Shown: positions 35,661 through 45,393 of the stretch, in pieces
How the letters are laid out: every line of letters begins with the position of its first letter
Position numbering within the stretch: position 1 is the stretch's first letter
Assembly (NCBI GenBank): GCA_902779055.1
Contig: CACZAD010000013.1
Location: 1-51,825 of the forward strand
Direction: 5' to 3'
DNA from: Fibrobacter succinogenes
Lineage (GTDB): Bacteria; Fibrobacterota; Fibrobacteria; Fibrobacterales; Fibrobacteraceae
Length of the DNA: 51,825 bases
Notes under the pieces: generated by a model
The model's input: only the letters and a program-made list of their open reading frames with translations
Database searches by the model: none
Told to the model about the DNA's origin: nothing
Position numbers and translations under genes: made by a program

Positions 35661-36740
35661 ATGAAGCTTAAAACTATACTTATTGCAGGAGTCCTGCCAC
35701 TCGCACTTTTCGCAAAAGACGACGACCTGGCCGGAAAAATTGTTCCTCGCCTGATTGAATCTCGAAACACGGAACTGAACCAGAACATCGACGGTCTCGA
35801 AAGCCTCAGCTACGCTCCTGAAGCCGAAAACCCGTCTGTCGGCAAGTTCGTCATTAACGAAAGCAGCTTTTCTCAAAAGAAGTCCAAGCGCAAAAAGACG
35901 CCCAAGGTCAGCATGCCTACAAAGGTCGAGGCCTCCGACATTGCGACAAAGACTAATTCCGATAATTTAGATATCACGGACCAAGGCACCGAAGAAGGCA
36001 TCAACAGCGATTCCCTCAACACCGAAGAAGCCATCCGCGAATACGCCGAAGCCGATGCCGACATCAAGGCAACAACTGATTCCGCCTCCACCGGCGCTCC
36101 GGCAAAACAGTTCATTCTCGACATGACAACCTCCATCATCCCGACGAACAGCCGTCGCATTGCAGGCCATTACGGTCCGCGCAAGCACCGTATGCATCGT
36201 GGTGTGGATTTGGGCCTCTGCCATGGCGAAGACCGCACCATCGTCGCAGCCTTTGCAGGCAAGGTTGTCAAGGTCAGAAACCAGGGCCGTCGCAAGGGTT
36301 ACGGCCGCTACGTGATTCTCGATCACGGCAACGGTCTCACGACGCTTTACGCCCATCTCGAACGCTGGAAGGTCAAGGTCGGCGACGAATTGCAGGCCGG
36401 CGATACGATTGGCGTTGGCGGAAACTCGGGTCGTTCTTTCGGAGCCCACTTGCATTTTGAAATGCGCTACAATGGCGTCTACATCAACCCCGAAACGGTC
36501 TACGACTTTGCCGAAGGCACGTTCAAGGATATCACTATCGTCCTGGATACCGACAAGCTCCAGGAAACAGAAGCCGCTTACCAAAAGGAAATCGGCAAGA
36601 GCAAGTTCTACAAGGTTCGTCGTGGCGATTGCCTCGGAAAAATCGCCCACAAGTACGGCACCTCCATCGAGCAAATCAAGCGCTTGAACAACCTCAAGTC
36701 AGAAAAGATCCGCCCAGGTCAAATCCTCCGCTGCTCGTAA
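35661..36740 (+). CDS. M23 peptidase with C-terminal LysM
   Basis: Exported protein of 359 residues that should act on the cell wall. Signal peptide to about LFA; an acidic, low-complexity region to ~165; then a LytM/M23 domain with zinc ligands in HRGVDLGL and HLHFEMRYNG (H-x-H) and the active-site region YAHLERWKVKVGD. The C-terminal 45 residues are a LysM domain (YKVRRGDCLGKIAHKYG to GQILRC). ATG 35661 has no clear ribosome site, but the signal peptide begins there. It probably splits cell-wall cross-links during growth or division. Confidence 0.93.
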   Translation: MKLKTILIAGVLPLALFAKDDDLAGKIVPRLIESRNTELNQNIDGLESLSYAPEAENPSVGKFVINESSFSQKKSKRKKTPKVSMPTKVEASDIATKTNSDNLDITDQGTEEGINSDSLNTEEAIREYAEADADIKATTDSASTGAPAKQFILDMTTSIIPTNSRRIAGHYGPRKHRMHRGVDLGLCHGEDRTIVAAFAGKVVKVRNQGRRKGYGRYVILDHGNGLTTLYAHLERWKVKVGDELQAGDTIGVGGNSGRSFGAHLHFEMRYNGVYINPETVYDFAEGTFKDITIVLDTDKLQETEAAYQKEIGKSKFYKVRRGDCLGKIAHKYGTSIEQIKRLNNLKSEKIRPGQILRCS

Positions 36741-36762
36741 AACGAATGTTCTATACTCCATT

Positions 36763-36795
36763 TAACAGCCTCGGGATTTCCCGGGGCTGTTTTCA
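36763..36795 (+). terminator. Terminator of the M23 peptidase gene
   Basis: AACAGCCTCGGG pairs with CCCGGGGCTGTT across ATTT, then TTC. Confidence 0.85.
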
Positions 36796-36818
36796 TATTC
36801 ATCAAACTGCTCGATTAA

Positions 36819-36866
36819 TTACCGCCGACTGATCTTGTCGTATTATTGCCGGCTGATCTTATCGTA
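36819..36866 (-). repeat. Tandem duplication of the ClC gene end
   Basis: Two adjacent 24-base units (36843-36866 and 36819-36842), the first coding YDKISRQ and stop, the second YDKISRR and stop. They differ at four positions. Confidence 0.9.
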
Positions 36867-38222
36867 TGCCTGGATGATTTCGCGGTCCATATCGCGGCGG
36901 TGAGCCGGAGAAGCGAACTTGTTGAGGACTTGGCTCTTGTATATCGTCCAATTGCGAGAGAACGCCATATGCATCACCGCGGCAATCAAAAGCCCAGGCA
37001 ACAGGCTATAGCTCCCCGTCATTTCGCAAACCATCACGACGCCTGCAATCGGGGCCTTGGCCGCCCCCGCAAAGAACGCCGCCATCCCGACAAGGATGAA
37101 CATTTCAGGCATCCGGACAGCCCCCGGGAACATAATTTCGCAGAGCCCCGCAAAAATAGCGCCCACAACGCCACCGATAAAAAGCGAAGGTCCAAAAACG
37201 CCACCCGATCCGCCAGAACCGACTGTCAAAGCGGTCGCGACAATCTTTGCAATCACAATTTGGGACAGCAAAAATACGCCCCACATCGAATGCGGCACAA
37301 AACCGGACATCAGGTCGTCAATAAAGCCAAATCCACCGCCCGAGACTTCTGGGAAAATCACCACCAGAACAGAAATGAAGGCACCGCCAATCGCAGGCTT
37401 GAGCCACAGCGGAAGTGCCACCTTGTTGAAACGACGTTCCGACGCATAATAGCAGCGCACATAAAGGTACGAGAACGGAAAACAGAAAATGCCAAGCAAC
37501 GCACAGGCAAAAAGTTCTACCGCATTGGTAAACGGGAACGCAGGCACGCCACCGATAATCGGGGCCGTCCCCACAAACGCTATATAGACCGTAAACGAAA
37601 CGACCGACGAAACGATGGACGTCGCAAATGCATTGGACTCAAAATCCTCGCGGTAAAGCATTTCGACCGAAGTGAGCGCCCCCGCCAACGGAGCCTTGAA
37701 AATAGCCCCAAGACCAGCCGCTGTCCCCGCCAACAAGAACTGCCCACGCATCATTCTTGGCATCTTGAAGAACTTGCAAATCGTTGAGGCGATTCCCGAA
37801 CCAATTTGCGAAATCGGCCCCTCGTAGCCCGCAGAACCACCTGTCGAGAGCGTCACGATACTCGCAAGGAACTTCACCGGAGCCACGCGCGCACGGACAT
37901 TTCCGCCCTGGTTGTGGAACGAATAAATCATCTTGTCCGTCCCCTGCCCCGCAGTTTCTGGCGCACGCGCAATCTTATGGATAAAAAGACCTACAATAAG
38001 CCCGCCAAGCGCAGGCACAACGCCGAACACCCAACTCGGAACAAGGCCCAGCGACCACGGTAAAGACACCCATTGCGTCGCCAAGGAAAGACATATATGG
38101 AACGCCACCGCAACAAAACCGGTGACCAAGCCAATCGCCGCCGCAAGCCCAAGCTTTGGCAAATAGCCATTCACGACGAGGAGTTTTGCAACTGTCCTAT
38201 GAATCTGTTTCACGAAGCGCAA
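36843..38222 (-). CDS. ClC-family chloride channel/antiporter
   Basis: Integral membrane protein of 459 residues. The selectivity motifs are present as GSAGYEGPISQIGS (GxGxPGP-like region, with Tyr-Glu), GTAAGLGAIFKAPLAG, and GSGGSGGVFGPSLFIGG. Moves chloride or couples it to protons. The reading frame has no ATG near the family start, so TTG 38222 or GTG 38213 is used; the choice is uncertain. Just beyond its stop lies a second copy of its last eight codons. Confidence 0.88.
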   Translation of the reverse strand: MRFVKQIHRTVAKLLVVNGYLPKLGLAAAIGLVTGFVAVAFHICLSLATQWVSLPWSLGLVPSWVFGVVPALGGLIVGLFIHKIARAPETAGQGTDKMIYSFHNQGGNVRARVAPVKFLASIVTLSTGGSAGYEGPISQIGSGIASTICKFFKMPRMMRGQFLLAGTAAGLGAIFKAPLAGALTSVEMLYREDFESNAFATSIVSSVVSFTVYIAFVGTAPIIGGVPAFPFTNAVELFACALLGIFCFPFSYLYVRCYYASERRFNKVALPLWLKPAIGGAFISVLVVIFPEVSGGGFGFIDDLMSGFVPHSMWGVFLLSQIVIAKIVATALTVGSGGSGGVFGPSLFIGGVVGAIFAGLCEIMFPGAVRMPEMFILVGMAAFFAGAAKAPIAGVVMVCEMTGSYSLLPGLLIAAVMHMAFSRNWTIYKSQVLNKFASPAHRRDMDREIIQAYDKISRQ

Positions 38223-38254
38223 AATAGAAATTATGCAATTTTAAAGCAAGAGCG

Positions 38255-38287
38255 CCAAAAAAATCCCCGTGATCCATCACGGGGATA
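38255..38287 (-). terminator. Terminator after the amino-acid importer operon
   Basis: AATCCCCGTGAT and ATCACGGGGAT pair across CC; on the minus strand seven T residues follow. It ends the importer genes. Confidence 0.92.
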
Positions 38288-38317
38288 CCAAGCAGATACA
38301 GAAAGACTCGGACTCAA

Positions 38318-39064
38318 TTACTTTTTGAGTGCGGACAAGAATTCCTTGAGGCGGGTGTCCTTCGGATTGTCGAAGACTTCTTCGGGGGTTCCGTCTTCCT
38401 TGACGTAACCGTCGGCAAAGAAGAGCACGCGGTTTGCCACTTCACGGGCAAAGCTCATTTCGTGCGTCACGACGATCATCGTCATACCAGACTTTGCAAG
38501 ATCCTTCATGATCTTGAGCACCTCACCCACCATTTCAGGGTCCAGAGCACTCGTCGGTTCGTCAAAGAGAATCGCTTCGGGCTGCATTGCCATCGCGCGC
38601 GCAATAGCGATACGCTGTTGCTGACCGCCCGAAAGCTGTGCCGGGTAATGATCCGCACGGTCCAGGAGACCCACGCGCTTCAAAAGTTCACGCGCACGAG
38701 TTTCGGCTTCAGCCTTCGAAAGGCGACCGAGTTTCACCGGCGCAAACATGATGTTCTTGAGAGCCGTCATGTTCTTGAACAGGTTGAACTGCTGGAAAAC
38801 CATACCAACGCGTTCGCGAATCGAAGGCTTCGAAACATCCTTCGCCAAGATGCTCTTGCCATCCAAGAGAATGTCGCCGCTCGTCGGAAGCTCAAGCAAG
38901 TTCAGCTGGCGCAAGAAAGTCGACTTACCACAACCAGACGGACCAATAATTGCAATCACGTCACCGCGATGGATATCAAGTGAAATTCCCTTAAGAATCT
39001 GCTTGTCACCGTAAGATTTGCAAAGGTTCTTGACCTGGATTAAAGTTTCTGCATTAGCGTTCAT
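38318..39064 (-). CDS. glnQ: Amino-acid ABC transporter ATP-binding protein
   Basis: ATPase of 248 residues of the polar-amino-acid family. Walker [11 protein letters not shown]-loop region [16 protein letters not shown], signature [14 protein letters not shown], Walker [15 protein letters not shown] and switch His [10 protein letters not shown] are all canonical. It overlaps the fused binding-protein/permease gene by 11 bases and shares its operon. Glutamine or glutamate is a guess; specificity is set by the partner, so the symbol denotes family only. Confidence 0.9.
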   Translation of the reverse strand: MNANAETLIQVKNLCKSYGDKQILKGISLDIHRGDVIAIIGPSGCGKSTFLRQLNLLELPTSGDILLDGKSILAKDVSKPSIRERVGMVFQQFNLFKNMTALKNIMFAPVKLGRLSKAEAETRARELLKRVGLLDRADHYPAQLSGGQQQRIAIARAMAMQPEAILFDEPTSALDPEMVGEVLKIMKDLAKSGMTMIVVTHEMSFAREVANRVLFFADGYVKEDGTPEEVFDNPKDTRLKEFLSALKK

Positions 39065-40550
39065 TTTTCTTCAACCTCTTTTCAAGTTTTGCAACACAAG
39101 CCGAAAGCCCGGCGACAATGATAAAGTAAATAGCAGCCACAGCAAGGAGCGGGAGCATAGCTTCGTAAGTCATACTGCGGATGATATCGCCACCGCGAGT
39201 AAGGTCGGTAAGGCCAATGTAACCGCAAATGGAAGTTTCCTTGATGAGCGAGATAAATTCGTTCGTGAGAGCCGGAAGCGAATTCTTGAACGCCTGCGGG
39301 TAAACGATGTAATAAAGTACAGTGCGGAACTTGAGGCCAAGGCTACGGCCCGCTTCAATCTGTCCCGGATCAACGCCCTTGATGCCGCTGCGGATGATTT
39401 CAGAAACGTATGCGCCCGAGTTGATGCCGAAGGCGACAATCGCGACAAGAATCTTGTTGATGTTCACCGACGAGAATACGATGTAGTAAATGATGAGGAG
39501 CTGGATCATCATCGGCGTACCGCGAATCACGGCGAGGTAAGCCTTCGCAAACCAGTTCAGCACCTTGAAACGACCGTTAAATTCATTGCTCGTGCGAATC
39601 TGCGCAATTACAAAGCCAATCATGATGCCAAGGATAGCGGCAAAGAACGAAATCACGAGCGTGTTGCGGAGACCTTCGACAATGAACTTCCAGCGGGAAT
39701 CCTTTACGAAATTCTTGTAGACATGGTCGCCAAAGCTTTCTTCGCTTTCAACAGCTTCGTCACCGCGGACAATCACGACGACTTTCGAAAGCGTGTACGG
39801 AGTCGTAAAGTTAATGGACTTCTTGCGTTCTTCGGTAACGGTGAATCCCGAGAAACCGACATCAGCCTTGCCCGATGCAACCGCATTGATAATCGCATCA
39901 AATTCAATGTCCTGAATTTCGAGCGTGCGGTTGAGGTAATCGGCAATGTAGTTCACGATTTCGATATCGAGACCGACAATCTTTGTGTTCTCGTAATATT
40001 CGTACGGCGGGAACTGTGCGTTGGTCGAAACCACAAGCTTCGGGCCTTCGGTCACTTTCTTCTGATAGTGATAATTGCCCGAACGATAAATGTACGTATT
40101 GAAGAGAGAATCGTAAACGCCATCCTTCTTCATCGCTTCAAGCGCCTGGTTCACAGAATCCAAAAGCGCTTCGTTGCCCTTCGCGACAACGCCTGCGTAC
40201 ATTTCTTCGACGAAGACTTCTTCGAGAATGCGGAGCGACGGATTCTGAAGCACGAAAGCCTTGGCAGGCTGATCATCACTCATGACCGCATCAAGCTTCC
40301 CCTGCATCAAGGCTTGCACGGCATCAGCAAGCTTCGTGTAGCGTTCGACATCGATTTTAGCCGTGTCTCCACCAAAGTCCGACGCGTAGATATCGGCAGT
40401 GTTGCCAATCTGCACGCCCACTTTTTTGTGGCCGAGATCGCTGATGCTGTGGACTTTGTTGGGGATGACGGTCTGTTTCTCGCTTTGGCACGATGTGAGT
40501 GCGAGCGAGAACAGAGCAATAAGAAGAGGGAGATATAACTTTCGTATCAT
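39054..40550 (-). CDS. Amino-acid ABC permease fused to a circularly permuted binding domain
   Basis: Protein of 498 residues: lipoprotein signal (lipobox LTSC), binding region, then a HisM-type permease with the EAA loop ([20 protein letters not shown]). The binding region has the family's two halves in swapped order. Residues about 30-155 ([57 protein letters not shown]) match the second lobe and C-terminus of solute-binding family 3; residues about 170-265 ([38 protein letters not shown]) match its first lobe. One full domain is therefore present, permuted, and anchored to both membrane faces. Confidence 0.85.
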   Translation of the reverse strand: MIRKLYLPLLIALFSLALTSCQSEKQTVIPNKVHSISDLGHKKVGVQIGNTADIYASDFGGDTAKIDVERYTKLADAVQALMQGKLDAVMSDDQPAKAFVLQNPSLRILEEVFVEEMYAGVVAKGNEALLDSVNQALEAMKKDGVYDSLFNTYIYRSGNYHYQKKVTEGPKLVVSTNAQFPPYEYYENTKIVGLDIEIVNYIADYLNRTLEIQDIEFDAIINAVASGKADVGFSGFTVTEERKKSINFTTPYTLSKVVVIVRGDEAVESEESFGDHVYKNFVKDSRWKFIVEGLRNTLVISFFAAILGIMIGFVIAQIRTSNEFNGRFKVLNWFAKAYLAVIRGTPMMIQLLIIYYIVFSSVNINKILVAIVAFGINSGAYVSEIIRSGIKGVDPGQIEAGRSLGLKFRTVLYYIVYPQAFKNSLPALTNEFISLIKETSICGYIGLTDLTRGGDIIRSMTYEAMLPLLAVAAIYFIIVAGLSACVAKLEKRLKKNER

Positions 40551-40612
40551 TTTCTAACCTTAATTAAAAGTTAGTTAAAAGCCGAAAGTTTGGGAACCCT
40601 TGTGAGTTTTAT

Positions 40613-42397
40613 TTAATATATCAGCTTCATTTCGTCAATGACGAGTATCGCACCCTTTGTACCCTTGTAGTGATTTCCATCGGCACTGGAGGCGAACACC
40701 ACGCGAATGTGTGTCACGGGTTCGTCTCCCGTTCCCTGCACGAGGCCGTTATTGATAGCGGCCTTATTCGAAGATTTCAACCTAGTATCAAAAGTCGAAG
40801 AGTTCTCGATTGGAGAACCCGCCAGCGGTTCACCGTACTTGAGCTTCAAAAGAAGCGTACGCATGCCGTTTTCGTCCGGTTCCGAGACGTTCACGACATC
40901 CGGATTTTCGCGGCCAGAATTATCCGCCTTCGTGGAGCGGAACCAAGCCGAAGCCACCAGCTTGTTTACGTCACTGGACTTGCGGTTTGCATTCTTGTCG
41001 CCCGTACGGTTTTCGAGCAGAATATAAATGTCGCAGCTGTCGCCTTTGCCTTCGTAGCTAAACTTGACTTCCATGAATTCAGGGCGGGCGTTAAATGGCT
41101 TACCGAAATCCAAAAGTTCGTTACCATCGGGCCACGTCGAAGAACTTGCCATCGAGAGTGTACCGACTCCTTTGGGATTAAAGACAGCCGTGTAAAGGCT
41201 TCCGCTTGCCGTTTTAGTAAGAGCAGAACTCGTCTGGATTTTTGCGCCAATCATCGAACCCGATGTCATCTTTTCGGTCGTCGTCAAAATCGTGTTGGCG
41301 TTGCCCCAAACAGAATCCGGCGTCACATCGTCGCCCTTCCAAGTGTTGAAATTCGATCCCGGCAGCTGATAGCCCGCCTTGACGGTGTACGTTTCAGATT
41401 CGTCGTTTGCATTCGTGACAGTCACTTGAACGCCCGCGCCAAAATCATAAGACTCGCCCACTGCAACATTTGCAGTAGCACCTTCCGAAAGTTCCATATC
41501 AGAAAGTTCAAGCGAAGTCAAATCCGTACGGAAATCAAGATTGTCCACGTGAATGACTTTGCGCTCCGCATCGACAACGGCCGAACGGCCAGCAATCGAA
41601 AGCGCTATGATTTCGGGTGCAGGAACATCACGATGTTCCTCCGTTTCGCCCGGTTTTTCCGTTTCACTTGCGTTTTCCGTCTCGCCAGGATCTTCCGTTT
41701 TTCCTGGATCTTCAATGTCGTGAGATTCTTCCTTACTCGAAGAACTACTAGATGTAACGGCCGCTGCGGAACTGCTAGAATCGTCAGACTTCGAAGCCGA
41801 TGAAGAACTGAAAACTTTACCACCGGCAGAACTACTAGATACATTCTTTGCAGAACTGCTCGACGACGCAGAAGAACTGCTCTGTTTTTTTGAACTGCTA
41901 GACTTTTCAGAAGAACTCGACTTCTGCTCCACCTCGGGGATGTTAAAATACAACTGCCAAATAGCCTTCTTGCCGCTTTCCGAAACAACAACCACATAAA
42001 CAACATGGCTAGAAGGTATGGCAATTTTTTCACCCACCTTTATAACATCTTCGGACACAGAAACTTTTTCGGCAAGGGAATCGAGACCCACCGAATCCGT
42101 CGGGAATTCTTCGATCTTTTCATCGACCAAACGCAGCGACGCAAAATGGCTCATGTCAATAGCTTCGACCGTCACGGAATCCCAAGTTTCAAGCGATTCC
42201 GGCAAAGCCACCAAATCAAATTCCATCCGGTGTCCGTCAGAATAAACCGCCGGGGAACCGTCCTGTTCCGCAAGCGTAATTTCGCTCAGCACGCGATAAT
42301 CCGATGTACCAAAAGTATCGTAATCCGCAGTGCAAGCACCAAAGAAAACCGTTAAGAAAATTGCAGAGCAAAGGATAATCCAATTATTTTTCATCAT
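40613..42397 (-). CDS. PCMD-domain lipoprotein
   Basis: Protein of 594 residues. Lipobox FGAC, then a domain with WDSVTVEAIDMSHF, a Ser-rich linker with SSSS blocks (~160-215), a linker of repeated EDPGETE/EKPGETE units (~220-250), and a C-terminal putative carbohydrate metabolism domain (PCMD) beginning about NFNTWKGDD with VWGNANTI. The family is typically found on the surface of polysaccharide-degrading bacteria. GGGG precedes ATG 42397. It follows the barrel-like gene by eight bases and probably forms an operon with it. Confidence 0.85.
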   Translation of the reverse strand: MMKNNWIILCSAIFLTVFFGACTADYDTFGTSDYRVLSEITLAEQDGSPAVYSDGHRMEFDLVALPESLETWDSVTVEAIDMSHFASLRLVDEKIEEFPTDSVGLDSLAEKVSVSEDVIKVGEKIAIPSSHVVYVVVVSESGKKAIWQLYFNIPEVEQKSSSSEKSSSSKKQSSSSASSSSSAKNVSSSSAGGKVFSSSSASKSDDSSSSAAAVTSSSSSSKEESHDIEDPGKTEDPGETENASETEKPGETEEHRDVPAPEIIALSIAGRSAVVDAERKVIHVDNLDFRTDLTSLELSDMELSEGATANVAVGESYDFGAGVQVTVTNANDESETYTVKAGYQLPGSNFNTWKGDDVTPDSVWGNANTILTTTEKMTSGSMIGAKIQTSSALTKTASGSLYTAVFNPKGVGTLSMASSSTWPDGNELLDFGKPFNARPEFMEVKFSYEGKGDSCDIYILLENRTGDKNANRKSSDVNKLVASAWFRSTKADNSGRENPDVVNVSEPDENGMRTLLLKLKYGEPLAGSPIENSSTFDTRLKSSNKAAINNGLVQGTGDEPVTHIRVVFASSADGNHYKGTKGAILVIDEMKLIY

Positions 42398-42405
42398 TTA
42401 CCCCA

Positions 42406-43167
42406 CTAGAAGAAATAAACCAGCGAAAAATCAAGCGCTAACAAGTTTATCTTAAAATTCACTATGTTGTACACAACCTCGCTATGACTTACACCGTTTT
42501 CTTCAATTTCCATAAACGAGGAGCTAAGGCCCAGCAAGCCAACCGATGTTTCAAACGCCAAACGGTCCAGCACCATAATGCAAAGGCCCGGATTGATACC
42601 GAACTTGAAAGTCCACCCGCGATTGCGCGTCTTCGAAATTTCCTCGCCATCATCCGACTGCGAAATGCCATAAGAATATTCCACCGACAACGAAGTTTCA
42701 TTAAAGAAATAAATCGTCTTGGAATCAAAGACCTTCAAGTAATTCTTGAGGAACGGTTGCACAAAAAATCCATTGCTCACATACTTGCGATGTTCCTTGA
42801 CATCAGCCAAGTCTTCGAGAATCGAAAAATCGACATCGACAAAAGTACGGCTATAACCCGCGCGAGCGCCCACCGCCATTGCATCACGAATAAAATAACC
42901 GCAGAAGCCTTCTGCCGTAAAAGTATAACCCTCGGCTTTGTAAATGTCGCCAAAGATAATGTTCAACGCATCATCGTCCGACTCGCCTTGCAACAAGAAC
43001 AGCGTTGCGCCCGCCAAGAAATTTCCGCGATGGATAGCCTCATCCTCTTCGACCGAAAAGAGATTCCCTAGAAGCCCACCTTTTTTGGATTCACTTGCAG
43101 AATCGTCCGCAAAAGCAAACGACGTGAGCGCAAGCACAGATGCAAAAACAATATGCCTAAGGTTCAT
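42406..43167 (-). CDS. Barrel-like outer-membrane protein
   Basis: Unrecognised protein of 253 residues with signal peptide (MNLRHIVFASVLALTSFAFA) and a body of alternating residues: GNFLAGATLFLLQG, VGARAGYSRTFVDVDF, TSLSVEYSYGISQ and a final ALDFSLVYFF. The last aromatic residues are typical of outer-membrane barrels. It is the first gene of a two-gene unit with the PCMD lipoprotein, which suggests a joint surface complex. Confidence 0.78.
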   Translation of the reverse strand: MNLRHIVFASVLALTSFAFADDSASESKKGGLLGNLFSVEEDEAIHRGNFLAGATLFLLQGESDDDALNIIFGDIYKAEGYTFTAEGFCGYFIRDAMAVGARAGYSRTFVDVDFSILEDLADVKEHRKYVSNGFFVQPFLKNYLKVFDSKTIYFFNETSLSVEYSYGISQSDDGEEISKTRNRGWTFKFGINPGLCIMVLDRLAFETSVGLLGLSSSFMEIEENGVSHSEVVYNIVNFKINLLALDFSLVYFF

Positions 43168-43238
43168 AATTATTAAAAATAATTAACGAACCCCAACAAT
43201 CAAGCTTTATAAGAAAAACATAAAATTTCATTTTTCTT

Positions 43239-43272
43239 ATAAAAAAGACGCACCCGTAAATCGGGCGCGTCT
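43239..43272 (-). terminator. Terminator after the DUF2062-DUF1015 gene
   Basis: On the minus strand GACGCGCCCG and CGGGTGCGTC pair around ATTTA and run into six T residues. Confidence 0.9.
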
Positions 43273-43337
43273 CGCAATTTTCGCTTTAGGAGTCCGCGCA
43301 TCTAGCACTACATCGTAGCGCTCGCGCAACTCACTAA

Positions 43338-45164
43338 TTAGTCGAGCGTGTGGACCAGGAGACCGTCGCGGAGCTTCGGTTCGAACCAAGTGCTCTTCGG
43401 CGGCATGATTTCGCCAGCGTCGGCAATGCTCATGAGCTGATCGAGCGTGGTCGGGTACATTGCAAATGCGCAAGCGCATTCACCGCTATCGACGCGCTTC
43501 ACGAGTTCGCCGAGACCACGGATGCCACCGACAAAGTCGATGCGCTTGGAAGTACGCGGATCGTCAATGTCAAAGAGCGGCTTCAAGATGAGCTTCTGGA
43601 GGAGAGCCACGTCAAGGCTGTCGACCGGGCCAAGATTCTTGAGGAACTTGTCCTTGAACGTGCAAGCATACCACTTGCCGCCCATGTAGAAGTTCACCTG
43701 ATTCTGCTTGGCCGGGCTCTGCATGCTCGGCAATTCTTCGATGTCGAACACAAGCTTCATTTCTTCCATAAGCTGTTCCGGCGTGCGGCCGTTCAAGTCC
43801 TTAAGCACGCGGTTATAGTCCAAAATCTTGAGCTGGGTGCTCGGGAAGAGGATAGCGAGGTAACGGTTGTATTCTTCGTCGCCCGTGTTCTTCGGATTCT
43901 GTTCGGCGCGATAGCTGGCAGCGCGAGCACCAGCAGCACTGCGGTGGTGACCGTCAGCGATGTAGCTTACCGGAATTTCTTCGAAAGACTTGCGGATAGC
44001 TTCGATTTCAGCATCATCGTCGATGACCCAAACCGTGTGGCCAAAGCCGTCGCCCTTGCTCACGAAGTCGTAAACAGGCTTGCGCTTCGTCACTGCACCG
44101 AAGATATCAAACTGGCCGTTGTCGCGGTAAGTGAGGAACACCGGACCCGTATTGGCGTTCGTAGCAAGCACATGGCGCAAACGGTCTTCTTCCTTGTCAG
44201 CGCGGGTAAGTTCGTGCTTCTTGATGGTGCCGTTGAAGTAGTCAGCAGCCGGGACGCAGCACACAAGACCATACTGTTCGCGACCGTTCATCGTCTGGCG
44301 ATAAACGTAGAGGCACGGCTTCTGGTCGAAAGCGATCACGCCGTCTTCGATCATCTTGTCGAGATTTTCACGAGCGTGGGCATAAACCTTCGGATCGTAA
44401 GCGTCGACAGAATCCGGAAGTTCGAGTTCGGCACGCGTCACGCGCAAGTAGGAGTGCGGAAGGCCCTCAGCCATAGCCTTGGCTTCGGCGCGATTCATCA
44501 CGTCGTAAGGGAGCGCAGAGATAGTCTCAGCTTCAGCCGGGTTCACCGGACGCAAAGCCTTGAACGGATAGATGTGCATCATAGGTTTCTTTCCTTTGTG
44601 TGCTTCTTTGATTAAAACTTCGTCTTCGGCAATCAAGTTATGGATATAACCCGTCTTTGCCTCAATCCATTTTTTCTTCCTGTAACTTACGATGAAATAA
44701 GCTAGAAAAAAGAAGATGGCGCCGCCAATAGCAGCGACAATTGTAATGCCAATCATGAACGCCAACAGGTGGTCCGCAGCATCATTCCACAAATGCCCGA
44801 TCACCGTCGTGAAATTCTTGAACGAAAGCCCCTGGAATTCTTCCAAAAAGTCAAACTTAATCGCCTCCGGATGGACAATCTTGCACCCGAGCATATAACC
44901 CGTCGGGTAGAAAAATCCGAACTGAGTCAGCGGGTTTGCCACAAACGACGAGACAATCCCCGGAACCTTCGGAAGGCGGAATAATGCACAGAACGCAACC
45001 GTCAAAATAATGGCAACACCAATCGTCGGCCAAATACCAATAAAGACCCCCGCCGCCACAGACCATGCCACACGCATAGCATCCTGACGCCTCGGGAACA
45101 TCCTATTGTAATAAATACGGCTTAAGCGCTTGTACTTCGATTCGTTCCTTCTCAATTTAACCAT
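43338..45164 (-). CDS. DUF2062-DUF1015 fusion protein
   Basis: Protein of 608 residues. Residues 1-165 are a DUF2062 membrane domain (helices AWSVAAGVFIGIWPTIGVAI and a second pair near 125-160). Residues 195-608 are a complete DUF1015 domain (IYPFKALRPVNP, YDVMNRAEA, SYLRVTRAE, ADGHHRSAAGARAASY); some DUF1015 proteins are ADP-dependent serine kinases. The DUF1015 part begins with MMHIYPF, the usual start of single-domain homologues. In-frame AAAGGAAAG (44588-44597) precedes ATG 44582, so a second, shorter product may also be made. GAGGTGAT precedes ATG 45164. The domains' functional link is unknown. Confidence 0.87.
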   Translation of the reverse strand: MVKLRRNESKYKRLSRIYYNRMFPRRQDAMRVAWSVAAGVFIGIWPTIGVAIILTVAFCALFRLPKVPGIVSSFVANPLTQFGFFYPTGYMLGCKIVHPEAIKFDFLEEFQGLSFKNFTTVIGHLWNDAADHLLAFMIGITIVAAIGGAIFFFLAYFIVSYRKKKWIEAKTGYIHNLIAEDEVLIKEAHKGKKPMMHIYPFKALRPVNPAEAETISALPYDVMNRAEAKAMAEGLPHSYLRVTRAELELPDSVDAYDPKVYAHARENLDKMIEDGVIAFDQKPCLYVYRQTMNGREQYGLVCCVPAADYFNGTIKKHELTRADKEEDRLRHVLATNANTGPVFLTYRDNGQFDIFGAVTKRKPVYDFVSKGDGFGHTVWVIDDDAEIEAIRKSFEEIPVSYIADGHHRSAAGARAASYRAEQNPKNTGDEEYNRYLAILFPSTQLKILDYNRVLKDLNGRTPEQLMEEMKLVFDIEELPSMQSPAKQNQVNFYMGGKWYACTFKDKFLKNLGPVDSLDVALLQKLILKPLFDIDDPRTSKRIDFVGGIRGLGELVKRVDSGECACAFAMYPTTLDQLMSIADAGEIMPPKSTWFEPKLRDGLLVHTLD

Positions 45165-45186
45165 ATCACCTCTTAAATAACCGAGC

Positions 45187-45194
45187 CAAAGATA
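45187..45194 (-). promoter_or_regulatory. -7 box of the DUF2062-DUF1015 gene (TATCTTTG)
   Basis: TAnnTTTG match 23 bases before the start. Upstream to 45393 is a stretch of CACCCCGG-rich repeats with no gene. Confidence 0.5.
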
Positions 45195-45393
45195 GTAAAT
45201 ATAGAGGAACGACCAAAGACTATAAAAGGGGGAAGACGCCCCCTGATTGCAGCCCCGGCTTACATTGTCACCCCGGCCCCAATGTCACCCCGACCACCGT
45301 GCCGGGGTCACCTTTCCCCTTTACAATAAAAACGCCGGGTCTTCCATCACCCCCTCGAACGGGGCTTCAATCGCCAGCCCCGTAACGCCCCGG

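Noticed and set aside
39018..40538. 506-residue plus-strand frame opposite the ABC permease gene
   Set aside because: Antisense shadow; the minus-strand protein has clear lipobox, binding and permease motifs.
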